64,000 nucleotides of DNA from an uncultured bacterium (GTDB lineage Bacteria > Bacteroidota > Bacteroidia > Bacteroidales > Bacteroidaceae), in contig CAJMNM010000009.1 of the NCBI GenBank assembly GCA_905214795.1, positions 25,764-89,763 on the forward strand, given 5' to 3'. The notes under the pieces are model-generated. The model had not been told where the DNA came from. It saw only the letters and a program-made list of their open reading frames with translations, and made no database searches. Of this stretch, positions 1-16,100 are shown one piece after another (positions within the stretch are counted from its first letter, which is position 1; each line of letters opens with the position of its first letter). The position numbers and the translations under genes are program-made.

Positions 1-432
1 CGGATTCTGAAAACCGCGCTTTGGATTATCGGTATATGTACGCTACTGAGCGGCATAGTGGGCGTAAGCAACATCATGCTGATTACAGTCAGAGAACGTA
101 CAAAAGAATTCGGTATCTGCAAGGCACTCGGAGCCCGTCCGATATATATTCTCCGTATGGTATTGCTTGAAAGTGTTGTCATCACAGCCTTTTTCGGTTA
201 TATCGGCATGCTGGCGGGAATATTTGCCACGGAATATATGAACGTACTGGCAGAACAGACCAAAACCCAGGTGGCCGGAATGACTTTTCAGATGTTCAAA
301 GATCCGTCGGTAGATGTATCTATCGCCATACAGGCAACCGTCACACTTGTCATTGCCGGTATGATTGCAGGCCTTGTCCCAGCGCTGAGAGCAGTAAAAC
401 TGAAAACCATTGACGCATTAAGAGCCGAATAA
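1..432 (+). CDS. MacB/FtsX-type ABC transporter permease, C-terminal part (5' end outside window)
   Basis: The frame is open from base 1 and ends in TAA at 430-432, so only the last 143 residues are seen. They include the conserved stretch GIVGVSNIMLITVRERTKEF, typical of the FtsX domain of MacB permeases, followed by hydrophobic segments and the usual ending in which a PALRA motif precedes a short charged tail (DALRAE). In the family this subunit spans the inner membrane and couples cytoplasmic ATP hydrolysis to periplasmic movements. The next gene is a second permease of the same family four bases downstream, followed by an adaptor and a TolC-like channel, so this is one efflux operon. The ATPase is presumably upstream. 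Substrate is unknown. Confidence 0.9.
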   Translation, partial: RILKTALWIIGICTLLSGIVGVSNIMLITVRERTKEFGICKALGARPIYILRMVLLESVVITAFFGYIGMLAGIFATEYMNVLAEQTKTQVAGMTFQMFKDPSVDVSIAIQATVTLVIAGMIAGLVPALRAVKLKTIDALRAE

Positions 433-436
433 TAAA

Positions 437-1681
437 ATGAGAATAGATTTAGACTCGTGGGAAGAAATTCTTTCCACCATCACACGCAACAAGGCCAGAA
501 GCCTGCTGACCGCTTTCGGAGTATTCTGGGGCATATTCATGCTGGTTGGAATGCTCGGCGGAGGAAACGGTCTGGAAGACATGCTGTCGAAGAATTTCAG
601 CGGTTTTGCCACGAACTCGGCTTTTATCTTTCCCGGACGAACAGAAAAAGCTTATAAAGGATTCAAAAAAGGCAGAAGCTGGTCTTTGGAAACAGCAGAT
701 ATCGAACGGCTTCGACACGCCATACCTGAACTGGATATCATCACGCCCGTTCTGGCCAGATACGGCGAAACAGCCGTAGCCGGAGAACAAAAATATACCT
801 GTATGCTTCGCGGCATGTATCCCGACCTTGGAAAGGTGTCTGAAAACGATATCAGATACGGACGCGAACTGAACGACATGGATATCACTGAAGAACGCAA
901 AGTATGTGTCATCGGAAAGAATGTCTACAAACAGCTTTTTCCGGAAGGCGGTAATCCTTGCGGAAAAATCATAAAGGTGGGCGGCATCTACTACAGGGTT
1001 GTCGGTGTAAACTATGGAACCAGCAATATCAACATTGGCGGTAATGCTGACGAAACCATACAAATACCCTTTCCTATCATGCAAAAGGCACTGCACTACG
1101 GAAACCATGCCGACATGGTTGCGCTGACCGCACACGGCAATTATAAAATCAGCACACTTGAAAACAGAATCAAAGCCGTCATTGCCAGAGCCCACTATAT
1201 TGCTCCGGATGACAAGCAAGGAGTCAATGTGTTCAGCGCGGAAGTGATGTTCACCATGATGGATAATCTGTTCACCGGTGTAAGAATACTGATCTGGTTT
1301 GTCGGACTGGGGACCTTACTGGCCGGAATTGTCGGAGTAAGCAACATCATGATGGTTACTGTAAAGGAACGTACCACAGAAATCGGTATCAGACGGGCCA
1401 TCGGCGCACGCCCCTCGCACATTCTTTCACAGATTTTACTGGAGAGCCTGGTTCTCACTATCATTGCCGGAGTAAGCGGAATAAGTTTTGCCGTATTTGT
1501 TCTGCAATGCCTGGAGATGGGAACGACAGAAGATGGGGTTGTTCAAGGGAATTTCCAAATCAGTTTCGGGCTGGCTGTAGGAGCTGCCGTCATGCTCATA
1601 CTGCTGGGACTGCTGGCGGGACTTGCCCCGGCTTTGCGTGCACTATCCATCAAACCGATAGATGCCATAAGAGAAGAATAA
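437..1681 (+). CDS. MacB-like ABC transporter permease
   Basis: This 414-residue protein has the full MacB permease layout. There is an N-terminal transmembrane helix after a short cytoplasmic start (TRNKARSLLTAFGVFWGIFM, about residues 16-35), a periplasmic MacB_PCD-like domain to about residue 275, and then the FtsX domain with three hydrophobic helices. The hallmark GIVGVSNIMMVTVKERTTEI is present and the ending APALRALSIKPIDAIREE is canonical. It follows the preceding permease by four bases, so the two are translationally close and probably form a heterodimer. No Walker motifs occur, unlike E. coli MacB, so the ATPase must be a separate polypeptide. It probably exports a macrolide-like compound, peptide or lipid, but the cargo cannot be read from the sequence. 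Confidence 0.93.
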   Translation: MRIDLDSWEEILSTITRNKARSLLTAFGVFWGIFMLVGMLGGGNGLEDMLSKNFSGFATNSAFIFPGRTEKAYKGFKKGRSWSLETADIERLRHAIPELDIITPVLARYGETAVAGEQKYTCMLRGMYPDLGKVSENDIRYGRELNDMDITEERKVCVIGKNVYKQLFPEGGNPCGKIIKVGGIYYRVVGVNYGTSNINIGGNADETIQIPFPIMQKALHYGNHADMVALTAHGNYKISTLENRIKAVIARAHYIAPDDKQGVNVFSAEVMFTMMDNLFTGVRILIWFVGLGTLLAGIVGVSNIMMVTVKERTTEIGIRRAIGARPSHILSQILLESLVLTIIAGVSGISFAVFVLQCLEMGTTEDGVVQGNFQISFGLAVGAAVMLILLGLLAGLAPALRALSIKPIDAIREE

Positions 1682-1725
1682 GAATATTTATATGAATAAT
1701 AACCTAAAATAAAGACACAAAAACC

Positions 1726-2823
1726 ATGAAGAAGTATGTAAAATACGTTTTTCTGTTTCTGATTATCGGTGTATTTGCAGGAACGTTTGTATTTCTGTAT
1801 CAGAAATCCAGGAAAAAAGCCGAGATTTATGAAATCGTATCGCCACGTAAAGCAGATCTGGCAAAGACTACTATTGCCACAGGAAAGATAGAACCACGTG
1901 ACGAGGTGCTTATCAAGCCACAAATCAACGGTATAATAGCAGAATTATATAAGAAAGCAGGAGAACAGGTGAAAAAGGATGAAATCATTGCAAAGGTAAA
2001 AGTCATTCCGGAAATGTCGTCACTTAACTCGGCTGAAAGCAGTGTACGTCTGGCACGAATCAATCTGGCGCAGGCTGAAAAGGATTTCAAACGGGTAAAG
2101 AATCTGCACGACAAAAAACTGATCAGCGATGAAGAATATGACAAAGCAGAAGTGACTCTGGCACAAAACCGCGAAGAGCTGCGTAACCGTGAAGATGCGC
2201 TGGACATTATTAAAGAAGGTATATCCCGATCAAACGCATCGTTCAGCACCACACTGGTGAGAAGCACCATTGACGGTCTGATTCTTGACATTCCTGTACG
2301 CGTGGGTAATTCTGTCATCATGAGCAATACGATGAACGACGGTACCACCATCGCCTCGGTGGCCAACATGCACGACCTGTTATTTAAAGGTAAAATAGAC
2401 GAGACGGAAGTCGGACGCATTCATGAAGGTATGCCGGTCAAGCTGACAATCGGCGCTCTTCAGGACAAGACCTTTGACGCTGTACTGGAATATATTGCTC
2501 CGAAAGCAGAAGAAGTAAACGGCACCAACCAGTTTGAATTTGAGGCCGCCGTACACAACATCGGAGAAACGATTATCCGTTCGGGATACAGTGCCAACGC
2601 AGAAATCGTACTTGAAAAAGCAAACAATGTGCTGACCGTCCCCGAAGGATGTCTGGAATTCAGCGGTGACTCTACTTTTGTATATATCCTCACGGCCGAA
2701 AATCCGCAGACATTTAAACGTCAAGCTGTCACTACCGGAATAAGTAACGGTATTGACATAGAAATCAAAAAGGGATTGTCATTAAAAGACCGTATCCGAG
2801 GTAACGCTATCATTAACGATTAA
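1726..2823 (+). CDS. Periplasmic adaptor (membrane fusion) protein, HlyD/MacA family
   Basis: The 365-residue product starts with an N-terminal membrane anchor (about residues 6-26) and a short basic stretch. The first half of a lipoyl/biotinyl-like domain follows (GKIEPRDEVLIKPQINGIIA, about 52-71), then a coiled-coil hairpin rich in Glu, Lys and Arg (about 95-170). The second lipoyl half contains LVRSTIDGLILDIPVRVGN, and beta-barrel and membrane-proximal domains complete the protein. This order is that of MacA/HlyD adaptors, which bridge an inner-membrane transporter and a TolC channel. It lies 44 bases after the second permease and 13 bases before the TolC-like gene. Length and domain order are normal for the family. 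Confidence 0.92.
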   Translation: MKKYVKYVFLFLIIGVFAGTFVFLYQKSRKKAEIYEIVSPRKADLAKTTIATGKIEPRDEVLIKPQINGIIAELYKKAGEQVKKDEIIAKVKVIPEMSSLNSAESSVRLARINLAQAEKDFKRVKNLHDKKLISDEEYDKAEVTLAQNREELRNREDALDIIKEGISRSNASFSTTLVRSTIDGLILDIPVRVGNSVIMSNTMNDGTTIASVANMHDLLFKGKIDETEVGRIHEGMPVKLTIGALQDKTFDAVLEYIAPKAEEVNGTNQFEFEAAVHNIGETIIRSGYSANAEIVLEKANNVLTVPEGCLEFSGDSTFVYILTAENPQTFKRQAVTTGISNGIDIEIKKGLSLKDRIRGNAIIND

Positions 2824-2836
2824 TAGAAAACGGCAC

Positions 2837-4153
2837 ATGAGACTGATACATTTTATTACCATCATAACCTGTTGTCTGTACGGAAACGAGACATGCGGAC
2901 AAAGCCCATGGACATTACGACAATGTATTGAACATGCGCAAGCAAAAAATATACAAATCAGACAACAGCATCTTCAGGTAGAACAACAGGAAATCGCATT
3001 CAATACACAAAAATGGCGCCATGCACCGTCGCTGGACGCAAGTGCCAATGAATCGTTCGGATTTGGCCGTGCACTTACTTATGACAATACTTATGCAAAC
3101 CGTAACACGCAAAATACCGGTCTAGCACTCAGTACCAATATTCCTGTATTTACGGGATTTGAAATCAAATACAGTAAGGAACAAGCCGGATTAAATCTGG
3201 AAGCGGCTGTTCAGGACCTTGAAAAAGCCAGAGAAAGCCTGGCCTTGCAGGTGGCGTCCAATTATCTGAACGTACTCTATTACAGCGAGCTGGCAGACGT
3301 AGCCCGTCAGGAAACAAAGAGCCAGCGCCTTCTGCTTGAACAGGTTAAAGCTTATCGGGAAAATGGCAAAAAATCTGAAGCTGAAGTGTATGAAGCCCAG
3401 GCACAACTGGATCAAAACGAATTAAACGCCACACGTGCTGACAATAATTTCAGACTGGCTCTTCTCGACCTTGCCCAATTGCTTGAATTGCCGTCACCAG
3501 ACAGTCTGACCGTCGCTCCGGCTGAAGGTGATACGATGGACACCGTACTGGAATTACCTGAACAAATCTTTGAGCAAGCCCAATGGAACAAGCCTGAAAT
3601 AAAAGCTGAAAGACTGCGTCTGGAAAGTTCCGCACAAAATATACATATAGCCCAAGCCGGATATTACCCCAAACTATATCTGAACGCAGGAATCGGTACC
3701 AGTTACTACAAGACCTCCGGATATAATTCCGCAACCTTCGGTCAACAAATGAGAGATAACTTTACACAGAATATCGGTTTATCATTGAGTATTCCCCTAT
3801 TTGACCGCATGCAAACCCGTAATAACATCCGGACAGCCAAAGTGCAGCATATTCTACAGGAACTTCAGGTTGAAGATGTCAAAAAGAAACTATATAAGGA
3901 GATTCAGCAAGCATATTATAATGCAGAAGCAGCACGTGTACAATTCAAATCAAGCGCCAGCGCCATGGCCTCGGCACAGGCTGCTTATGAACTTATGTAC
4001 GAAAAATATCTGAATGGCAAAGCAACCTCAACAGAGTTGCAGACACAGCGAACACAATGGTTAAAGGCTAAAAGTGAACGGGTTCAAGCAAAATATGAAT
4101 GGATTCTAAGAAAAAAAATCCTGGATTTTTATGCCGGAAAACAGTTAGAATAA
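2837..4153 (+). CDS. TolC-family outer-membrane efflux channel
   Basis: The 438-residue protein has a signal peptide ending near residues 20-22 (NETCGQ/S) and then the typical TolC start, WTLRQCIEHAQAKNIQIRQQ. The body is two long, mostly helical repeats rich in Ala, Gln and Glu, each with the pattern of an outer-membrane efflux protein domain (for example the stretch around residues 180-215 and its counterpart around 345-425). It is the last gene of the efflux operon and would form the outer-membrane exit duct for the adaptor and permeases encoded just upstream. No terminator hairpin is obvious in the 160 bases after it, which contain a possible new promoter instead. Confidence 0.92.
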   Translation: MRLIHFITIITCCLYGNETCGQSPWTLRQCIEHAQAKNIQIRQQHLQVEQQEIAFNTQKWRHAPSLDASANESFGFGRALTYDNTYANRNTQNTGLALSTNIPVFTGFEIKYSKEQAGLNLEAAVQDLEKARESLALQVASNYLNVLYYSELADVARQETKSQRLLLEQVKAYRENGKKSEAEVYEAQAQLDQNELNATRADNNFRLALLDLAQLLELPSPDSLTVAPAEGDTMDTVLELPEQIFEQAQWNKPEIKAERLRLESSAQNIHIAQAGYYPKLYLNAGIGTSYYKTSGYNSATFGQQMRDNFTQNIGLSLSIPLFDRMQTRNNIRTAKVQHILQELQVEDVKKKLYKEIQQAYYNAEAARVQFKSSASAMASAQAAYELMYEKYLNGKATSTELQTQRTQWLKAKSERVQAKYEWILRKKILDFYAGKQLE

Positions 4154-4213
4154 AAGACAATACGCCAGCTGTAAATAATTGTAAAAAGTTGTCTCTTTTT
4201 AATAATATATTCA

Positions 4214-4221
4214 TAAATTTG
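4214..4221 (+). promoter_or_regulatory. Putative Bacteroidetes -7 box upstream of the 4316 gene
   Basis: TAAATTTG matches the Bacteroidetes -7 consensus TAnnTTTG. It lies 94 bases before the start codon, so the leader would be about 90 bases, and it contains an 8-base inverted repeat (ATTTGCAT / ATGCAAAT). No good -33 TTTG is visible at the expected spacing, so confidence is modest. Confidence 0.42.
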
Positions 4222-4315
4222 CATGCATATCATATGCAAATAGAATTTTGCAAATAGGAAAACCTTTACCAACTCCTATTTTATCTATCAATTAAAATAA
4301 AAAAGCAGCACTATT

Positions 4316-5155
4316 ATGAAGAAGAACTGTTTAAGTTTGCTGGCCATGCTGTTTCTGACTTGCGGATTCGTACAAGCGCAAGAAAAAACAGACTCATGTG
4401 ACATTTCTGTTCAAACATCTTACACATCAGACTCGTTAATGCAGGTTACTCCCAATGAAGAAACACTGACTAAAGAAGAAATTGAAGCTAAACGAAGATA
4501 TGAAGATGTATGGAAAGACAGAAAAAAGTATTTCAACATTGGTTATGCCATACAAACCCTTTCGCACATGGAAGTAGCCAACACGAAATGGAACAGTGCT
4601 TTTGCTTTCTATTACAGCATGGGACGCACATTCTATCTGCACAAAAAACCGCTCTTCAACATGATGAAATTCGGTATTGACTTAGGATTACCGGACCTGA
4701 CATATGCCAAATATACTGATTCAAAAGACAAACAGGAAGACACTGAATCAGGTAACCTGTCTGATTTATTTGCAGGTTCTGAAAATGAATTGGACCTTGG
4801 CATGCAACAAGTTGATATAGGTATTCACGTCGGACCTTCTATCACGCTTAACCCGGTAGACCGTCTTAAGATTTGTGCCTATTTTCACGTTATTCCCTCT
4901 GCATCTATTATCATGCTCAACAATGATATCAACTGTAAATTTGTACCGTTCCTTTCCTGTGGAGGTTCCATATCCTACAAAGTAATATCAGTCGGAGTTG
5001 AAGCACGCTGGGGACACGCCAATTACAAATCGTTCAGCGTAAAGGAGAATCAAGAGGAGGAAGTCAGCATGAGCGATCTCAGCTCTTTGTTTGAAACCGG
5101 CCATAATAAACTGAAGACAAAAACAATAAGAATGTATATCGGTTTCCGTTTCTAA
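4316..5155 (+). CDS. Secreted/outer-membrane protein of unknown function
   Basis: I do not recognise this 279-residue protein. It has a clear signal peptide (hydrophobic core LSLLAMLFLTCGFVQA, cleavage before QEK around residue 22), then a charged segment with a KEEIEAKRRYEDVWKDRKKY stretch. Alternating polar and hydrophobic segments follow, and the last residues are MYIGFRF. A terminal Phe after alternating residues is the usual end of an outer-membrane beta-barrel, so a small barrel is the best structural guess. It is transcribed alone, from a promoter after the efflux operon to a strong terminator. Its proximity to the efflux genes may be chance. Confidence 0.7.
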   Translation: MKKNCLSLLAMLFLTCGFVQAQEKTDSCDISVQTSYTSDSLMQVTPNEETLTKEEIEAKRRYEDVWKDRKKYFNIGYAIQTLSHMEVANTKWNSAFAFYYSMGRTFYLHKKPLFNMMKFGIDLGLPDLTYAKYTDSKDKQEDTESGNLSDLFAGSENELDLGMQQVDIGIHVGPSITLNPVDRLKICAYFHVIPSASIIMLNNDINCKFVPFLSCGGSISYKVISVGVEARWGHANYKSFSVKENQEEEVSMSDLSSLFETGHNKLKTKTIRMYIGFRF

Positions 5156-5195
5156 TTTTTTTGATCAGATATAAAAAATAAATTATACAAATCAC

Positions 5196-5236
5196 AAAAC
5201 GGCCGGATGAAGACAGAGCATTCATCCGGCCGTTTT
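5196..5236. terminator. Bidirectional hairpin terminator between convergent genes
   Basis: The arms AAAACGGCCGGATGAA and TTCATCCGGCCGTTTT are perfectly complementary around a 9-base loop. An A-run precedes and a T-run follows, so it can terminate both the 4316-5155 gene (+) and the TonB receptor gene (-), whose stop codon is 35 bases away. Confidence 0.88.
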
Positions 5237-5270
5237 AATATTTATTATTACAGTTCAATAAGGAAACGAA

Positions 5271-7319
5271 TTAAAAATCTAATCTAATACTTGCACCGGC
5301 CTTAAACCAGAAACCCGGCTGAGGCACATTGCCCAAATCATAATAGGTATGATTGGTCAGATTGTTTCCTTCAACATAGATTTTATATTTTGGTGTCTTC
5401 CACTGAATACGCAAATCGAGCAACGCATACGGTTCATAGGGAACAAGGGTTCCGACATCTGTAGGAGAAGCATATTTAATGTAATTTCCCATTCTATCCT
5501 GCCAACGTAAAGACCATGTTGCTGAAAGATTCTTCCAGATCTGATGGTCAAGAGCAGCTACAAACTTATGTCTTAAATACTCCAACGCATAATTTGACTT
5601 ATAAATATCAATCACATCATGTCGTTTCTGATAAATATAAGTATAACCTAGCGACAAACGATCGAGAAAGAAACGATTTCCAAACCACTCGCGGAACAAG
5701 AGGGCACCATTAGCCTCAACGCCATAGTTATCCAACTTGAAGTTTGCAGAATGGTATACATCATCTGCGCTATACATGACCCAGTCTATCATATTCTTTC
5801 CTTTATGAAAGAATCCCGTAAGAAAAGCATCAACTCCGGGATGACGGTATTTTGCACCTAAGCTGAATGCCTGCGTCTCTTCCGGCTTTAAACCGACATT
5901 ACCCTCCTGAGAAGGGCTTTTATAATAAAGGTCTGTAAAAGTAGGCATACGGAGTGCCATGTTCCATGACGCAAACAGTTTCCAATCTCTTGTCGGCCGC
6001 CAGGATATATCTACACCTGGATAAAAGTGGAACTTGTCATCATAAGCCGTATTTTTATTTGCCATTACTCCCAGAGAAAACGTTGCTTTGGGTAACAATA
6101 CATTGTGTTCCAAATAATAGCTTACATTGGTACGACTATCTTTCATTGTATATTGTTTTCCATCATGCCAAGGAACATCAATATATTGAGCAGCCTCCAT
6201 TGGTCGTCCCAGACTGGTACTGAAAATACCTTCATTCCGAATTTCAACACCAAACGATGTTTTTCCTATAATGCTGTTGAAATATGCGTTCAGATTTGTA
6301 CCATACACATCTGTACGATGAAAATTCTCGCCAAAATCACTATGACGGACCAACTGGAAATGATCAAGTGAACGGTTCCAATACACTGTCGGCGTAAAAT
6401 GTAACCAACCGACACGCGTCTCGGCCTGAACAGAAGCCAAATAACGTCCAGTCTCTTCATACTGGTTATTATAAAGGGCAGAATAGAACGTATTAGCACC
6501 AAATTTCTGTTGACTGTAACCAAATTGCCAACGGATAATCGCATCGGGAGTATTATAACTTCCCTGATAATACCCTCGCCACACATCAAAATCACTATTA
6601 AGTGTAGCTCCGTCGGTACGCATATAGCTGCCTGACATTTGGTTACACCAACGCCCCTCGGACAGATTAAGACTTAGTCCTCCTCCACCAAGGCCAAAAG
6701 AACCGCCTGTGGCATGTGCCTGAATATGTTTTTGGGAACTTGCGGAGGTTACGATATTAATGGCACCACAAAAGGCTGACGTGCCAAAGACTCGAGCTGC
6801 CGGTCCCTCCAAAATCTCAATTCGCTCGATGTCTTCCAAAGCCACGGGGAAATCTGCCGCCAAATGGCCTGTGTGAGGATTGCTGATGTTTACTCCATTG
6901 AGCAGTATCGTAATCTGATCAAAGGTTCCTCCGCGGATGGAAATGTCAGTCTGGATTCCCATGTCTCCACGTTGCCGCACATCAACTCCTGCTGCATACT
7001 TTAAAAGATCATTCACACTTTGTACAGGCGCATTTTCAATAGTTTTGCGATCCAGTACAGTTACCAACCTTGCCGTTTCGGCCTGCGTCAATGGCACCCG
7101 GCTTCCCATCACTTCAATATCGTCCATCATGTATTCGCGTTTCACTCCGTCAACCTCAGGTTGCGCAGCAACTGTTCCTGCACTGGCGAAAGTCAATGTG
7201 GCAATACTTAACACACCGATGTTCACCTCTTTGCAAAGGCAGTTAAACAACGAATAAGACTTGTTATTGAAGTGCTTGAAACGAAATACCTGACGCGGTA
7301 AAGTTTGTTTCTTGTACAT
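5271..7319 (-). CDS. TonB-dependent outer-membrane receptor (BtuB-like size)
   Basis: From the chosen start at 7319 the protein is 682 residues. It has an unusually long basic N-terminal region before the hydrophobic signal core (IGVLSIATLTFASAGTVAAQ). The plug domain follows, with the pattern VNDLLKYAAGVDVRQRGDMG, IQTDISIRGGTFDQITILLN and the ILEGPAARVFG motif. A 22-strand-type barrel ends in GASIRLDF. Size and plug are like BtuB or haem/siderophore receptors rather than the much larger SusC. No cobalamin riboswitch is visible upstream, so a vitamin B12 role is unproven. The frame stays open 57 bases further up, but that part lies in the hairpin of the preceding gene's terminator, so ATG 7319 is preferred. 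Confidence 0.85.
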   Translation of the reverse strand: MYKKQTLPRQVFRFKHFNNKSYSLFNCLCKEVNIGVLSIATLTFASAGTVAAQPEVDGVKREYMMDDIEVMGSRVPLTQAETARLVTVLDRKTIENAPVQSVNDLLKYAAGVDVRQRGDMGIQTDISIRGGTFDQITILLNGVNISNPHTGHLAADFPVALEDIERIEILEGPAARVFGTSAFCGAINIVTSASSQKHIQAHATGGSFGLGGGGLSLNLSEGRWCNQMSGSYMRTDGATLNSDFDVWRGYYQGSYNTPDAIIRWQFGYSQQKFGANTFYSALYNNQYEETGRYLASVQAETRVGWLHFTPTVYWNRSLDHFQLVRHSDFGENFHRTDVYGTNLNAYFNSIIGKTSFGVEIRNEGIFSTSLGRPMEAAQYIDVPWHDGKQYTMKDSRTNVSYYLEHNVLLPKATFSLGVMANKNTAYDDKFHFYPGVDISWRPTRDWKLFASWNMALRMPTFTDLYYKSPSQEGNVGLKPEETQAFSLGAKYRHPGVDAFLTGFFHKGKNMIDWVMYSADDVYHSANFKLDNYGVEANGALLFREWFGNRFFLDRLSLGYTYIYQKRHDVIDIYKSNYALEYLRHKFVAALDHQIWKNLSATWSLRWQDRMGNYIKYASPTDVGTLVPYEPYALLDLRIQWKTPKYKIYVEGNNLTNHTYYDLGNVPQPGFWFKAGASIRLDF

Positions 7320-7345
7320 AAAATAACAATTAATAATTAATAAAA

Positions 7346-7364
7346 AGCCCGCCATAAGCGGGCT
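7346..7364 (-). terminator. Rho-independent terminator after the GH51 gene
   Basis: On the minus strand the stem AGCCCGC / GCGGGCT with a 5-base loop is followed by TTTTTATT. It lies 67 bases past the GH51 stop codon. It also lies immediately downstream of a -7 promoter box for the TonB receptor gene, so it would double as the 5' end of that transcript. Confidence 0.8.
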
Positions 7365-7365
7365 G

Positions 7366-7373
7366 CAAAGATA
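7366..7373 (-). promoter_or_regulatory. Putative -7 box for the TonB receptor gene
   Basis: On the minus strand TATCTTTG is a perfect match to TAnnTTTG, followed by C as is common. Transcription would start about six bases downstream, inside the terminator hairpin of the previous gene. Confidence 0.58.
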
Positions 7374-7431
7374 CACAGAATATCTAATAAATACTAATAT
7401 GAATCAAAAACATTTGCCTAGATACAAGCCC

Positions 7432-13054
<5,623 letters not shown>

Positions 13055-13171
13055 TTAAACAACTAATTCTTTCTCTCACCGATAAACTACAAACACATTT
13101 AAATCAGGTCATAAAGATACAAGATAAAGAATGTGTATTATATGACAAATTTGTTCTATCACTAATACATT

Positions 13172-16100
13172 TTATTTCATCTCACCTTTTTCACGAAATA
13201 AAGTCGGTGTCATTCCAAATTCTTCTTTAAAATGCTGATTAAAATATTTTATAGTATTAAAGCCTGTCAAATCTGCTATCTCACTCACACTCAACTTGGT
13301 TGTTTGTAATAGTTGTCCTGCTCGTTTTAATCGTATAGAACGAATAAACTGAAGAGGAGTCATATTTACAATAGACTGTAATTTTCGATTAAGTTGTGTC
13401 CGACTCAACCCGACATCCATACTTAAATCACCGATAGAATATTCAGGATTATCTATATTGTTCTTTACAGACTCTAAAGCCCTTTGCATTAGTTTCTCAT
13501 CCAAGGATGTTGTTGTAATCTGTTCAAATGATATTTCAAGAGAATTTTTAAACTGATTCTGCCTTTTCTCTTGAAACGCAATAAGCTGATCAATCCTCGC
13601 CTGCAACACATACATGTTAAAGGGTTTGGATATGTAAGAATCTACACCGGCCTCATAACCATCAATCCTTGTCTGGTCTGAAGTCTTGGCTGTTAATAAA
13701 ACAAACGGAATATGCGAAGTCTGAATATTATTTTTCAACCGATGACAAAATTCAAACCCATCAACCACAGGCATCATCAAATCTGATACTATCAAATCAG
13801 GAAACTCATCCAAGACCATTTTTTCTCCTTCCATTCCATTCTTTGCCGTAATAACCTGAAAACGCTGCCCAAGCTGTTCTGCCATAAACATTCTAAACTC
13901 ATCATTATCCTCTACTATCAATATTTTCTTTTTTGACACAGAAATGGCAGAATTTTCATTTTCCTCTTTTGAACTTTCTGATTCTTGCAAAGTTATTTCG
14001 TCTACATTTTCCTGAGCAATACTTTTTAATTCTGTTGGCAATTTAATTGTAAAACGTGTCCCTTTACCAAGAGTACTTTCAACTCCTATTTCTCCATTAT
14101 GCATCTTTACATACTCTTTTACCAAATATAATCCGATACCACTACCCAATACACCTTTATCATCATTCTTCTCTGCCTGATAAAATCTGTCAAATATATG
14201 TGGCAAATCTTTTTCTGACATACCACATCCTGTATCTGAAACCTTTATCATAGCATAGTCTTTTCCTTCCTCATTTATTTTTTTTACAAGAACTGTAATT
14301 TGCCCATGAATCGGTGTAAACTTAAAAGCATTAGACAATAAATTACTCATCACTTTATACAACTTTTCATGGTCATAACTCATCAACAAACGATTTTCGT
14401 CTGATTCAAATGTTAATTCTATATGTTTTTCTGAAGCAAGATCATTAAACTGCCGAACAGTATCTTCTATAAAAGGAACCACATCATTAATCTTTAATTT
14501 CAAATTTTCTCCACCCATTTCCATTTTGCGAAAATCAAGTAACTGATTAACCAAACTCAGCAAACGTTGACCATTTCTATAAATCAACTGCAATTTGTTT
14601 TTCAACTTTGAATCATTCGACTCTTCAATTAAAGTTTCTAAGGGTGTCAATATCAAAGTTAAAGGTGTCCTAAGTTCATGACTTACATTTGTAAAGAAAG
14701 CAAACTTCATTTTATCCAACTCTTCTCTATGCTTTATGGCATTAAGCTCTTTAGCCCTTTGTATCTTCATCTGAGCTTTTTCTCTAAGTTTCATTACACC
14801 ATAAATCACTATCATAATAAAAATCAGAATATAAAAAGCTATAGCATAAGAAGTAGCCCAAAAAGGAGGTTCTATGATTATAGTCATTTCAGCAGGTATA
14901 TTTCCCCATTTCTTATCACTGTTAGCCGCACAAACCTGAAACTTATATTTACCAGGACGCAATCCTGTATATGTAGCCTGACCAATTCCATTCGTTATCA
15001 CTTCATTCCAATCCTTATCATAATTATCCAATTTATATCTATAATAAGAACGAGTCGGATTCACATAATTCAGGGCAGAAAAAGCTATCGTTATAAAATT
15101 CTCATTATGTTTCAACACTATTTTGGACGTATGACTTAATCTGTTTCCCAAAATAATACGTCCTCCATACTCCTTATTTATCTCAACCGGATAATCAAAT
15201 AATGACAATCCGGTAAAAACCGGTTTAATTTCACTTACATCATATGGCATGTCTGAAGGATTAAAAAAATTAAATCCATGGGCACCACCAAAGAACAATA
15301 AGCCAGCATGAGTCTTTATTGCTGCATTCTCATAAAATTTACCACTTTGTAAACCGTCTTCCACTCCATAAGCTGTAACTAAATATTTTAAATCTGAATT
15401 ATTTTTCTTACATTCGATCTTACATAACCCGTTTAATGTAGAGGCCCAAATAACTCCTGTATTATCTTCCAATATAGCCGTTACCGCATTATTAGGTAAT
15501 CCATCAGACTCTGTCAACTGTAAACATATCTTTTTTTTCCTGTCTAAAATAAAAATACCATCCTCCGTACCAAACCAAAATAAACCATGCCGATCTTTAA
15601 GCATACAAAAATATTTTGTATAGGCAGCTCCATTTCTCTTTAGTTCTTCTGGTATCCAAGTCCTATCATTCTGAACATCATAACAATATATTCCGTTATT
15701 GCCTAATGCGACAAATGAATGTTTATCCCATGGATATAATGCATGAACAACCATATAGGACTTTAAATCCGGATGCTTATCACTCAACATATATTGAATT
15801 TTTCCAACCACGGGATCAAATAATCCTACTCCTCCAGTCACACTAACCCAAAAATGCCCTTCACTATCCTCATATATTGCACGTGACACATTCTGATTGG
15901 GATCTGATTGCAAATTTTTGGACGAACGCAAATAATTATACTCCCTACCATCTTTTATGCGGTAAAATCCATGAAGAAACGTTCCTATCCATAAAGCTCC
16001 AGAACTATCTTTCATCACTGTTAAACAGACATCATTTTCTTCTAACTCGAAGACTTTATAAATTTTACCTGTTAACGGTTCAAATCGAAACACACCTTTT

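Noticed and set aside
449..1219. 256-codon minus-strand frame opposite the permease gene
   Set aside because: It lies fully opposite a clear MacB permease and its translation is not like any protein family.
7320..7376. 19-codon extension of the TonB receptor
   Set aside because: It would be read from the terminator hairpin and promoter box; ATG 7319 gives the expected start.
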